Origin: Atrina japonica
Lineage: Eukaryota > Mollusca > Bivalvia > Pterioida > Pinnidae
Length of the DNA: 64,000 nt
NCBI GenBank assembly: GCA_030159075.1
Contig: BROG01000075.1
Location: 1,484,001-1,548,000 of the forward strand
Direction: 5' to 3'
Both the position numbers and the translations under genes were made by a program. Position 1 is the stretch's first letter. Each line of letters begins with the position of its first letter. Below the pieces are notes generated by a model. It did not search any database, was not told where the DNA came from, and was given only the letters and a program-made list of their open reading frames with translations. Below, piece by piece: positions 48,600 to 59,207 of the stretch.

Positions 48600-49197
48600 G
48601 AGAGATGCCCTGCATGATTGAAAATTACCATTTGTGTGCTACTGGGATGCTGGAAACTGGGATGTCTCAAATCAATGTGGCAAGGCAGTTTGAAGTTCAT
48701 TATAACACTGTAAATGCTTTATGGAGATGATTTCAGCAAACTAGCACGGTTTGGGACGGTCCACAATCAGGACACCAGCGTGTGATGTCACATCAGCAAG
48801 ATACATATGGAAGAACCCCTTTTGGTGATAGTGGAGGGCAATTTAACCCATTGTACTCTACTGTGATGAGATTGTACGTCAGCAGGTCATTCACATCAAC
48901 CAGTTTAATGTCATTCTACAGCAGGACAACACATGAACCAGACCACACACATTGCTAGTGACTATCTACAGCAGCAAAACTTCACCAGATTTATTGCTTA
49001 TAGAACATGTTTGGGATGAAATGGAACGACGTCTATATCAAGAGCCAAACCTCCCTGCAACGTTGGATGCTTTGTGTCGTCATTTATTGTGCATATGGCG
49101 GAATATTCCCCAGTCATTTCTGCAAAACCTGATACATTCAATGCATCATAGGTGTGAAGAATGCATCGGTGCAAATGGCGGTCATACACGCTATTAG
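48600..49197 (+). pseudogene. Decayed Tc1-like transposase
   Basis: Near 48645 the frame GMLETGMSQINVARQFEVHY then NTVNALWR is the N-terminal helix-turn-helix of a Tc1-type transposase, broken by a TGA. Near 48880-49197 another frame gives VILQQDNT, stop, TRPHT, and after a shift SPDLLLIEHVWDEMERRL and finally ANGGHTRY with a stop. 'LQQDN.RPHT' carries the second catalytic Asp and 'SPDL.PIEH.WD' the Glu of the DDE triad in this family. The middle third, with the first Asp, is largely deleted. Stops and shifts show it is dead. Confidence 0.85.
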
Positions 49198-49437
49198 ACT
49201 TGTGAAACTTTTTTGCACCCCCACTTACTCCCAGTGGCTGTTCATATCAACAACAATGGACATAATCAGTGATTTGATGTTAGAATTGAAAGACAATGCA
49301 TTATATTAAAAATTGTATACATAATGCAGCATAATATTTTGTATATAAATCTATAGATTAAGTTACTTAACTACACAGTTTCTTTTCTCCACTAGTATGT
49401 ATATATAAATCCATGACTTAGATCATCACTATCATCA

Positions 49438-49735
49438 TTAAAGGGTTATTAGCTGCATTTTTTTTTCTTCCAATTTTTTACTACTTAGTAAATATGTTAC
49501 AATAACAAAAAAAGAGATATACATGGCAATAAAAATTCCTAAATTCCTATATATTTTGTAGGGCTGTCATTGATGAGAAATTATATATTGTTATATATTG
49601 ATATATCAATAAGTAAAAAATACCAAAATATAGATAAATTGAATAATTTGTTACTACTATAAAATGCATTCAAAATATATAGATTCATTATAATATTTAA
49701 GTGTTTTATAGTGCAACTGAAACAATGAGCCCCCC
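49438..49735 (+). mobile_element. TTAA MITE, partial copy
   Basis: Starts TTAAAGGGTTATTAGCTGCA and continues with TTTTCTTCCAATTTTTTACT, CTAAATTCCTATATATTTTG and further worn matches to 28889-29249. The right end is not recognisable, so the end coordinate is approximate. Confidence 0.6.
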
Positions 49736-49847
49736 CAAATCTTCTATCTCAACAGCATAGAGGCATAAAACCATGCTCTTTCTATTAGTTTGAGCTTTTT
49801 AAAGACAAAAGACAACCTTGCATATAGTTTCCATTCAGTTATCTCAC

Positions 49848-50049
49848 CTGTTACTCATTTCTCTATACTCATTACTGTAAAAATTGTTCTTTTTTATGTA
49901 AGTATCCAGAGTTTCCGAAGCTGGACTCCTGTAGTACTTCTGGAACTTAGGATCTTCTGCCTCTCTGATTAATTGTGACAACACCTCAGCTTTCTGCATG
50001 AAAGGACGATGTAATTCCCAGTCCATATTCAAACACTTTAATAGTACAT
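49848..50049 (-). CDS. BTBD16: BTBD16-like exon 2: first half of BTB fold plus charged insertion
   Basis: Acceptor tttttaaag and donor CAG|gtgaga, 202 bp, entering with two bases and leaving with two. It encodes VLLKCLNMDWELHRPFMQKA, the strand-helix start of a BTB domain in which WELH and the following Pro are typical of the germ-cell-less/BTBD16 group. The rest, including EAEDPKFQKYYRSP and KKNNFYSNEYREMSN, is a polar, lysine- and glutamate-rich stretch that interrupts the BTB fold. The frame is open throughout. Confidence 0.88.
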
Positions 50050-50430
50050 CTTTAAAAAGAAAAAGCATATGTAATGCACAAGGTTCTGTTAGGTGACAAT
50101 GAAGGAAAGTTGTCTTACTTCAATGTATTACTATATAGACACTCAAATAAGAACAATCAGTTGAAGCTCGCTTACCTTAACAACAAATTCAAGTCTACCA
50201 GTATTAACCCATTTTTGTAAAAAAAAAAAACAATATATTAAAAAAAACAAATTCATATTACAAATTAAAAAAAAGTATTTCTGAAATTAACTGAACAGAA
50301 AATTGAGTATATTATTACATTTTATGTTTATAATTTTATCATTTCACAACTTTTATATTAGTTGTTATCTAATAAAGACATTGAAGAGCAAACAAGCTTG
50401 AAGCTACGAGATACATAGAGGCATTGGGCG

Positions 50431-50433
<3 letters not shown>

Positions 50434-50470
<37 letters not shown>

Positions 50471-50471
50471 T
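50434..50471 (+). repeat. (TA)n microsatellite
   Basis: About 36 bp of TA dinucleotides. Confidence 0.92.
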
Positions 50472-50656
50472 AATAAAAGTTATTTCTTCTAGAGCTAACA
50501 GCTTTGAAAGTTGTTGCTATATTATATGTATTTGACCCACTTAACATGCTTAATTTGGGTTTGATGTTCAAGAATAAGGTGAGCTTGCTATCCAATCAAA
50601 ATGAAAGTAGTAAAGGAAAGTTATAGCCAGTTAGCTAACATCTGGGTACTTATTCT

Positions 50657-50735
50657 GAATAGCTAGCTAGCAACTGTCTACCTGTTTCAGAATAGCTAGC
50701 TAGCAACTGGCTACTTATTTCAGAATAGCTAGCTA
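50657..50735 (+). repeat. 34-bp tandem repeat, about 2.5 copies
   Basis: Units of GAATAGCTAGCTAGCAACTG and GCTACTTATTTCA; the GCTAGCTAGC part is itself palindromic. Confidence 0.8.
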
Positions 50736-51471
50736 TTATTCTGACATTATAAGTTATGCTTGCTCATTTCCCTATACCACAATTAACATTACTGTATCAA
50801 TACATTCTGTCTGTCACAAACCTCAAAATGAACTGTACCATTGCTTAAGAGGAAGATTAATCCAAATGATATTTATATTTCTAAATATTTCTCTTATGAA
50901 GTAAAATGGAATTAAAAACATATCTGCAGAGTAATCAGAAAGAAACTAACTGATTTTAAAGAGAAGCATATTATTTTGCTAAAATGATAGAAAACCTCAA
51001 GGATAGTCAATGTTTGAATGTTACTTTAACATTTATATTTGCATTACTCATTTTGTTATAACCTCAACACATTTACAAATTAATATAAAAAAGAAAATAA
51101 ACTGCTACATAAAATTAGAACACTTTGTATGTTAGAGCACATTTAGTCTGATAGATGTAGCAAAATAAACACGAAATCATTAACCATAACCAATAATCAT
51201 ACAAATCATTAACCATTAAATATCTAACCATTGTACTAGCTTAAAAATGAATTGTGTACCACATGAAAACAATAGCTCTACTTTAGTTTCTATATAAAAA
51301 CAAATAAATATGAATATGAAACAATTTATGAAACTAATATCAGATTAATTTGGTCGACAATTCTCCAACACTCATGGTTACTTCAATTCCCAATTTTTTT
51401 CTTCTTTTTTTTCATTTATTCATTTATTTAACAAAATTATATCACTGTCAATTCTGTGAAGAATTATAATG

Positions 51472-51570
51472 ACATTAGAGTTATCTTTCTTTAACAGTAC
51501 ATCAACAGAGTTATCTTTTTTATCAGTACATCAAAAGAGTTATCTTTCTTCATCAGTAAATCAATATCCT
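51472..51570 (+). repeat. 36-bp tandem repeat, three copies
   Basis: Units of AGAGTTATCTTTCTTTAACA and GTACATCAAC with small changes. Confidence 0.75.
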
Positions 51571-51895
51571 ACACATGCTACTATCTAGCTCTAGTAAAAT
51601 TCACATAACCAGGCTAGGTAGAGTGAATCTGTTTTTGATCTAGACAAGTTTAAATTTTAGGTAAAAAAAGCATAATTAACAAGATTAAAATTGTCATGGT
51701 AATCATTCCTACTAAATGTCACTATTACCAACGAGTATCAAGTGAAGAAAAAAACATGTTTTTTTAGTGCAGCCTGTCATAACCGAAAAATGAGTAGAAT
51801 AATCTGAATGATAATCAAAAGGTTACTCCATCTGGCCAAGTAAAGTAAATTAGACTACTGAATTGTTAGATGTTATATGATTTCCACTAGATGTT

Positions 51896-52255
51896 TTTAA
51901 ATTGGCATTAGCTCTGTTTACCAAAAATTATTTCAATTTTTTCTACTTTTACTGCATGTACTAGATGTACAATATTAAATAAGAGGTATACATTGGCATA
52001 AAAAATCTTATAATTTCTATATATCTTGTGAAAATATGGTCAGGTCCAGTGTTGTATGAATAAATTATAGCCTACATATCATAAGGCTACAAATAGTAAG
52101 GTTGGATTAATCAATTGCAAGCTGAGTTTCTTAAGCAATTTTCACAAAATATTTAGGAATTTATGAATTTTCATGTGTATATTACCTGTGTATATCTCTT
52201 TTTTGTTATTATATATCATTTTAAGTACAGCCTCCATATAGTAAAAAAGATATAC
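51896..52255 (+). mobile_element. TTAA MITE, worn copy
   Basis: GGCATTAGCTCTGTTTACCA, AAAATTATTTCAATTTTTTC, 'GGTCAGGTCCAGTGT', TAGTAAGGTTGGATTAATCA and 'TTTTCACAAAATATTTAGGA' follow the same order as in 28889-29249. Both ends have lost the perfect repeat. Confidence 0.75.
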
Positions 52256-52364
52256 ACATTGCTGGTTTCTGTTTTAATAGCTTTACTATGTGATTTGTGT
52301 CCTTATATTTTGTTTGAATGATATATTTTACACCAAACTCAATAATTTTTCAGTTATACCCTGA

Positions 52365-52535
52365 CAGCCATATATTTAATGGTGGAGGAGAGAACCCAGT
52401 TACCAAATTTTGTCAAATAAACAGGTTAGGTTTCTAATTTAGAGAGGCTCAAACCTGTACTGACTATTACTGCTGAGAAACTCATGGTCTAAAGTTGATG
52501 ATTTAACCACTAAGCCATAGTGGTTCCACTGGAAA
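52365..52535 (-). mobile_element. tRNA-derived SINE, family A, copy 2
   Basis: Minus strand: box A TGGCTTAGTGGTTAAATCA, box B GGTTTGAGCCTC, then GGTAACTGGGTTCTCTCCTC and CACCATTAAA. The tail block is shared with the copies at 26968 and 15990. Confidence 0.72.
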
Positions 52536-52875
52536 CCTACACAATATATGTTTGTACAAATCTGCCATGTAATGATTAAAGTCTTTTTAGACTTTTTAAT
52601 CATTCTAATGTAAGAAATTATCACACATTTTAGAAACAACAGGCCTACAGGGAAAATTACCAAGCTACTGTGTCAATTACACAGGTAATACCAGCAGATA
52701 TCGGGTGCTTTATGAGGTATGAAAGATTTGGTTCAGCTAAAGGCAAAATAAGAAAAAAACTTTAAAGCCTTGGAATTAAAAATATGACCTTGACTCTGAT
52801 CTACATTTCCTATCAATAGATGTGATCAGTTGATTATTAAAAGCATTATCTTAGAATAATGCATGAATAAATAAA

Positions 52876-53010
52876 ATGGAATCTCATTACATTGAAAATG
52901 GATGGCTCGGAATTCCTGATGTGTTAAAGTCGAATAGCCAGTCCTGATTTTTATGGAAAGAAAAATACAAAATGTATGTTAATTTAAATTTCTGTTATCT
53001 CAAAGCAAGG
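52876..53010 (+). repeat. Possible pogo/Tigger-like fragment
   Basis: ATGGAATCTCATTACATTGA, later CCTGATGTGTTAAAGTCGAA and TTCTGTTATCTCAAAGC resemble the layout of the fragments at 31425 and 37334. Weak. Confidence 0.3.
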
Positions 53011-53261
53011 ATTTTTTTCTCCATTTTTTTCCTCAATTTTTTGCCAGAAATTCCATGAATATAATATAGCATCTTTTCATTATTTCTCATTCTTGTTCTG
53101 ATATTTTCAATAATTGTTTTTCTTGAAAATTGAAATATGGTGGCCTGACAATAAAAAGATAAATGACACATACCAAAATAAATGAAATACCTTATACAAA
53201 ATATTCCCAATTTCATCACCATAAGTCAAAAAGGTAAAACAAAGCAAAGAACAATAAAACC

Positions 53262-53400
53262 TGCTTTAGCGACCACCTGTGTATAAGGACCACCTGGTCA
53301 TAAAGACTGTTTTTGCTGTCCCCAATAATAATTTTCTTGTGTCCAAATCAACCCATCTATATATAACGAGACCACACTATCGCTATAAAGATCAGTGTGT
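53262..53400 (+). repeat. Pogo/Tigger-like repeat fragment
   Basis: AAACCTGCTTTAGCGACCAC, CTGTGTATAAGGACCACCTG and CGAGACCAC.CTATCGCTATA show the repeated GACCACC layout I know from pogo-like repeat ends in animals. No coding capacity. Confidence 0.4.
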
Positions 53401-53929
53401 TTCTTGTGTGTCCCTAAGTGGTGTGTGTGTATATACAAGTTTCACAATTAAGGTACATGTAACACTAGTACTTCTGCATCCATTCTTGTTGACAAATAAT
53501 ATTTGTTAAGTGTTAGAGAAAAAACAATAAAAATGAATTAGAATTCTCAGCACATCAGTAATGTTAAATCATCCATTTAACAAAGCAATATTTGAACAAA
53601 CCATATTTAGATAGTGGTCCTATATAACCTACAAAATACATATATCATAAGATTTTTCTTACAAAAATATAACATCAAACAAATAAAGTTTTTGACAAGT
53701 AACCAATAAAAAAAACAGTAAACAGCAACATAAACAAAGTTATAAATACAACTTGAATTTGTATTGAATACGAATAGGACAGGCTTTTCACAACCCAACT
53801 GTGGACGAAAAGAAAATGCCTTAGCACTTTTAACATGCATCAGAGCTCAGTCTGTTAGTTAGCATGTGATTTTGGCTAGCCATTGTTAATTTTCTACATT
53901 AAAGTAAAAGTATCCCATAATCACCTACA

Positions 53930-55230
53930 TATGGCGCTGAAATTTTTAAATCGAACTGTGACCTTCACCTTTGAACCAATGACCTTGAAAATTGTCAAAG
54001 ATATTCTTCTGAACTTTCCTTACAAATGTCTCATATATGTGTATACAAAAGATTTTTAGTTTTGGAGATATTTAAGGAATGAAATAGTATTAATTTTGTA
54101 GTGTTTCATCAGGATTTTCATCCTCTGTCTGGTTTGGTTTTACTGCCATGCTTTAGTTTAGACCTGAATTAGCTACATTTTAAAATATTTTGGCCCCTTA
54201 TTTCTTAATAAAAATTTACTTTCAGGAATATTTTACATTAATAATCTGATAGATAATGAATTCTACTATTTATTATCAAAAGATTGTACATGTTCACTCA
54301 TCCTTAACGGAGAAATTCAAAATAGGGCTAAAACGGCTTTTAGAGTCCTAGACCCTTGTTTTTCAGATGATCATCACCAAAATCGTAATTAAATCAACAA
54401 AGAACAAACATATGATCTATCATTCTGTGATTGGAATCATTTCAGAAATGGGGCAGAAACCATGTTACGCCTGACCAAATTTTATTTTTTTTAGAGATTT
54501 ATCATTTTGGACCCTTATATCTCGAAAACTTTGAACTTTTAAGGAACATGTTTTGTATCTATCAACATAACTGTCTTTTGAAAATACTTGGTCACAGTAT
54601 TACATATTTTGAATGAAAAAAGACCAAGTTTTGGTTAAAGGGCCAAAACTTGTTCAAGAGCCCTGGACCTGTCATTAACTTCTAAAATGTCATGAAACTC
54701 TCAGAACATGTTTGAAGCTTAATGTGACACGCATTGTGTACAAAAGGTACAAAAATGATGAAAAGTGAGCCAAAAACTGAATGGACCAAAAAAGGGTCCA
54801 AAAAGTTGTGTGACACATGTTTTCAACTTAAAATGTGCTTGGGATTCCGTATTTGAACTTTGTTTTTTTAAATTCTGCCTCGTTTCAGAATTAATTTTGA
54901 CCACTTTGGCCCTTTATATCTCAGAACCCATAAGAGATAGAGAAGAACAGAGACCACTTTACAAAATCAGCAAACTTTGAACTATCGAGATCTCGAAGCG
55001 CATCAAAATCCATCTGGTAGATTCCCTGATCTATGACATCCCAAAAAATTGAAAAAACGGACCTGGACCCTAAAGGGGTCAATGAGCACATAGCACCAAG
55101 TCACTGTAACTGAACTTGGTACTTGCAAACAAAACTGCGATATGATGTACAAGTTTGTCTGAATTTTGTCCACACAAATAAAAATAATAAAAAGTGGAAA
55201 CACAACAATAGCAATAGGTCTTTTCACTTA
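53930..55230 (+). repeat. Possible old interspersed repeat region
   Basis: Phrases recur inside it: CTTATATCTCGAAAACTTTG / CTTTATATCTCAGAACCCAT / CGAGATCTCGAAGCGC, and GGACC.GT/GGACCC with GTC. This suggests a worn repeat with internal duplications. I do not recognise the family and no frame is conserved. Confidence 0.35.
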
Positions 55231-56341
55231 TAGTGAAAAGTCCTAATTATCTAAATATATATTTCTAGTGCTTAATCATTAAACCAGCATCTCACCATGG
55301 AATTGTGCATACCCAACCATCATCCTATCTTCATAGTAAACAAGTTATTCATGACAAAATCATTGCAAAACCTTCTCCATACAAAAACTTGTAAAGCAGG
55401 ACAAGTGACTGATGTATACAAAACTATGCAAGAACATGTACTATTAACACACCAAATCTGGTATAAGCCAACAATTTCCCTGATATATGTTCTCTACAGA
55501 TAATCAAAGAACTTTTACACAATGCCATTAATCAGAATTTTTTCCTTTTATGCAAATTAATAATTCATAGGCAAGTGATTACTTTCACAATTTTCACAGT
55601 CTCTGATAAAATGATTAAAACATGAAAAGAAATACTGCCTTTAATCTTTATAATACATTTTATCTACGAACTTACAGCTTTATAATCCTTGATAAATACA
55701 ATCTAAAGTAATTTTACTTTGCACAAAAAAGGAGATTGTTTTAGCAAACAGAACAGCAAACAAAACAGCAAACATTTAGTTCGGCTGACAATTATATTGA
55801 TATACACTGAAAATTAAAGTCACTGGTTATCATGATACATATTTCATCCAACAAACACTTTGAATAAACACATAGATACACTGAAGTTGATATAAAAAAG
55901 AAGCTGGAGTATCTAATAGTCAATATATATATAATGTTTCAAAACTAGGGCCTAGCACAACAAAACTTTTAAAGAATTGCCCAAGTCTAATTTTTTTACT
56001 TAATTCTGTCAAATCACCAAATCTGGTTGGTCAATTTGAGAATATTCTCAGACATAAGCAAATTTTTAAGTTTTATGGTGCTGGACTCAAGTCTTTCAGC
56101 AAAGCTGTCAGTATTCCCATGGGAATCAATAAAAGACCAAAATTCAGGAGGTTAAAAATAAAGTATCATAATATCAACAAAAACTAATCATTAATATACC
56201 AAATTGCAAAGAAAGATGTAACAGACCACAAAATAACAGAAATCCTCATAATCCATTTACAGGTTACACTAAAGGGATTCAGCGCAACCTGCAGGTTATG
56301 ATAGCAATAATGACGACCTAAAATATACTTAATTCTATTAA

Positions 56342-57465
56342 GGGCTATTCCAGAAAAAAGTGTCTCCTGGGGGCAGAACGCCCATGAAATTTAGGGGTAC
56401 CACCAATGAATTTTTAATTTAAAACTGACCCCCACCAGCTACTTTACATTTTGGGTAAAACACCCCATCAACAAATTAAAATTAATTATTTTATCATATA
56501 TTATAATGAATAAGATTAAGTCCTATAGAGTCTTAGCCTTTTATTGCAATACTGCATCTTCAAGACAATGCCTGTTAATGGTGTAACAATACAGCTATAC
56601 AACAATATATTGCGATTTCATTTCTGACAATCGGATATCCTTATTACCTTTCATTGTTCCGATGCCATTTTCTAATTTTGGTTTCACTTTGAAGACTACC
56701 ATCACATAGATAGTTAAAAAAGTAAATCAAACAACAACTGCAGCAAACATTAGCACAGTAAACTTGATAAGTTTTCCTGAACATCAAATTCATATTGCAA
56801 CATACCAAATAATTTATATGTAAACTGTTCCAGGCAACTTCTGACCAGGAACATGACAACATCAACCTACATCCAGGAGACTGCCATTTTTACAAATCGA
56901 ATCTGTACAAGACAAATATCTATTTAAATGAACAAAGTTCAATAAAAACTATGTGTTTATCACTGAGCCTCTATAAATTTTACGGAGCCAGTTTTCAATC
57001 AATAAAATAATGTTATATAAAAACTGTAAAATAAAGCACGTTTCTTTGTTTTCATACAAGCGGTCCATAAAATTTAAGTACCCAGAAAATATGAAAGAAA
57101 AAAAGAAACAAAATTATACAAATATGTGACTGGGGACTGATAAAAATGCAACAAGAAGCAAATCACTGATGAAGAGCAGTGCAGGTTTGAATGTTTAATT
57201 CAAATTCAGCATTAATTCCACCCCCAATGTATTTTATTTCTTTACTCATACCCAAAGCAACACATTTTAAATGCAATTTTACCCCCCATCAACACATTTT
57301 AAATGCAATTTTACCCCCCATCAACACATTTTAAATGCAATTTTACCCCCCATCAACACATTTTAAATGCAATTTTACCCCCCATCAACACATTTTAAAT
57401 GCAATTTTACCCCCCATCAACACATTTTTTTATCCCCCTTGAGACAATTTTTTCTGGAATAGCAC
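56342..57465. mobile_element. PIF/Harbinger-like non-autonomous element
   Basis: The left end GGGCTATTCCAGAAAAAAGT and the reverse of the right end GTGCTATTCCAGAAAAAATT agree over about 33 bp with few differences, continuing GTCTC..GGGGG. TAA stands outside each end (56339-56341 and 57466-57468). A 3-bp TWA duplication and GG-starting ends fit PIF/Harbinger. 1124 bp, with a 33-bp tandem array inside near the right end and no transposase frame. Confidence 0.75.
57262..57430 (+). repeat. 33-bp tandem array inside the Harbinger-like element
   Basis: Five nearly identical copies of CATCAACACATTTTAAATGC and AATTTTACCCCCC, preceded by a diverged one. The left part of the element (56450-56480) has a related piece (ACACCCCATCAACAAATT), so the array grew from the element's own sequence. 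Confidence 0.92.
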
Positions 57466-57491
57466 TAATTACAGTATGCTGTGTTTTTAAA

Positions 57492-57575
57492 TAAAAAACA
57501 AACTGAAATATCATCAAGAACGAAAATGAGGTTAAAAAACTGAAATATCATCGAGAACGAAAATGAGGTTATGTG
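57492..57575 (+). repeat. 37-bp tandem duplication
   Basis: ACTGAAATATCATC.AGAACG with AAAATGAGGTTA occurs twice in a row. Confidence 0.85.
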
Positions 57576-58112
57576 ATTTGTATTTGTTGTAACTTCCAAG
57601 TAACCTGAACGATTGCTCCTGTGTTATTTTGTGGTCTGTGTAATGTTGTTAACTCAATGAAATAAACAATGTCAGATGATTGAATAACATCCACTGGATA
57701 TTCTGATTTTCACTTATTATCAGCAATCAAGGAAGAAATTCTGTCTATGGGAACAATATTATAATGTTGGAATGAAACCAAGGATGAAATGCTGTCAATG
57801 GGAATAATATTGTAAATGTTGGGATGTAAACAAGGATGTCATACTGTCAATAGAAATAACAAAATTGTTATATCTAAAACAACAACAAAATGCTACCAAA
57901 GAAACAATACTATTGTCAAGAAAACAAGGATGATATTCTGTCAATCGAGAAAATGGTGTTATCATTTTAAAAAAGGTGAAATACTTCCAACGGGAATTAA
58001 GGTGAAATGTACAAACAGGAACAGGGCTCTACAACACTAAAAAAATCCACTCTTCATTTGGCCAGTGAACCAGAAATTTTACTAGCCAGCCAGGAACTTT
58101 TACTCGCCAATA

Positions 58113-58145
58113 TATATATATATATATATAATATGTGTGTGTGTG
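58113..58145 (+). repeat. (TA)n(TG)n microsatellite
   Basis: Short TA run followed by TG, inside the hAT-like element. Confidence 0.9.
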
Positions 58146-58434
58146 ATGAAAATACAGAAGTGAAATAAAATATTAATTTTCTAAGTTGATGTAACATTTT
58201 ATTGTTTCAATCCATTTTAAAAAAGGTTATAAACTGCACCTTTTTGTGCATTTTTTTCAATCCAGGAGTGTTTATATGCCTATATTTTGTTGCTCTAATA
58301 TTGAGGCAACCTTAAACTTTTTTTTATAATTTTTAGCGCCAGTTTCTTTTCGACAGAATTTACAAAACAGACTGCCCACAAGAATTGTAAATTTTGTCTG
58401 TAAGTTAAAATCTAGAGTTGTGACCTGATCGTCA

Positions 58435-58475
58435 GACAAACACCTATAAAGTTCTTTAATTTATAGGTGTTTGTC
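58435..58475. repeat. Perfect 16-bp hairpin, copy 1
   Basis: GACAAACACCTATAAA, a 9-nt loop, and its exact reverse complement TTTATAGGTGTTTGTC. Repeated in copy 2 of the duplication. Confidence 0.92.
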
Positions 58476-58943
58476 CGTCAATCGGATTTTGACTCTTGAT
58501 TTTGATTTACAGATAAAATTTCCAGTTCCGACTGTGGTTAATCCCTTTGGGATTCAAGCGGCCGTTTTATTGTGTTGCCCCCAAAGGAATTAGGCTGTGG
58601 TCTGCATGCCCTCCTCGTCGAACACTAGGCCGAATTGCCCTGATTTTACCACTTAAAAATCTCTTAAATTAAAATCGAAATTGGGGCAGAAAGTTCGGCC
58701 TAGTCGAACACTAGCCATAACTCGGTTCCGGTATCCCTTTAACAAAGATCGTTTAAACTTAGTAGTGTCTAATGATGCTTCTGTTGAAATCGACCGTGTG
58801 CTGTTAGGAAAATTTCAAGTCGAAAACATGAAAGCGATACAACGTGTTTTTATACAGTAATCCACGTGAGTTAGATGCTCTAGTTTATCGAAACTGAATA
58901 ACCAAATTGGTTGTTGTAAAGCGCATAACAGACCTGATCGTCA

Positions 58944-58984
58944 GACAAACACCTATAAAGTTCTTTAATTTATAGGTGTTTGTC
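58944..58984. repeat. Perfect 16-bp hairpin, copy 2
   Basis: Same stem and loop as at 58435-58475. Confidence 0.92.
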
Positions 58985-59131
58985 CGTCAATCGGATGTTT
59001 GACTCTCGATTTTGATTTACAGATAAAATTTCCAGTTCCGACTGTGGTTAATCCCTTTGGGTGTAGCGGGCCGTTTTATTGTGTTGCCCAAAGGAATTAG
59101 GCTGTGGTCTGCATGCCCTCCTCGTCGAACA

Positions 59132-59207
59132 CTAGGCCGAACTTTCTGCCCTGATTTTACCACTTAAAAATTCTAAAATCGAAATTGGGGCAGAAAGTTC
59201 GGCCTAG
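59132..59207. repeat. Perfect 20-bp inverted repeat
   Basis: CTAGGCCGAACTTTCTGCCC at 59132-59151 and its exact reverse complement at 59188-59207, 36-nt loop. GTCGAACAC lies on both sides as a direct repeat. In the first duplication copy the left arm has lost seven bases. Confidence 0.9.

Larger units (their letters stand above)
47030..49847 (-). other. Intron between exons 2 and 3
   Basis: 2818 bp. It is nearly filled by the element at 47208-48354, a decayed Tc1-like transposase (48600-49197) and a partial TTAA MITE (49438-49735). Confidence 0.7.
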
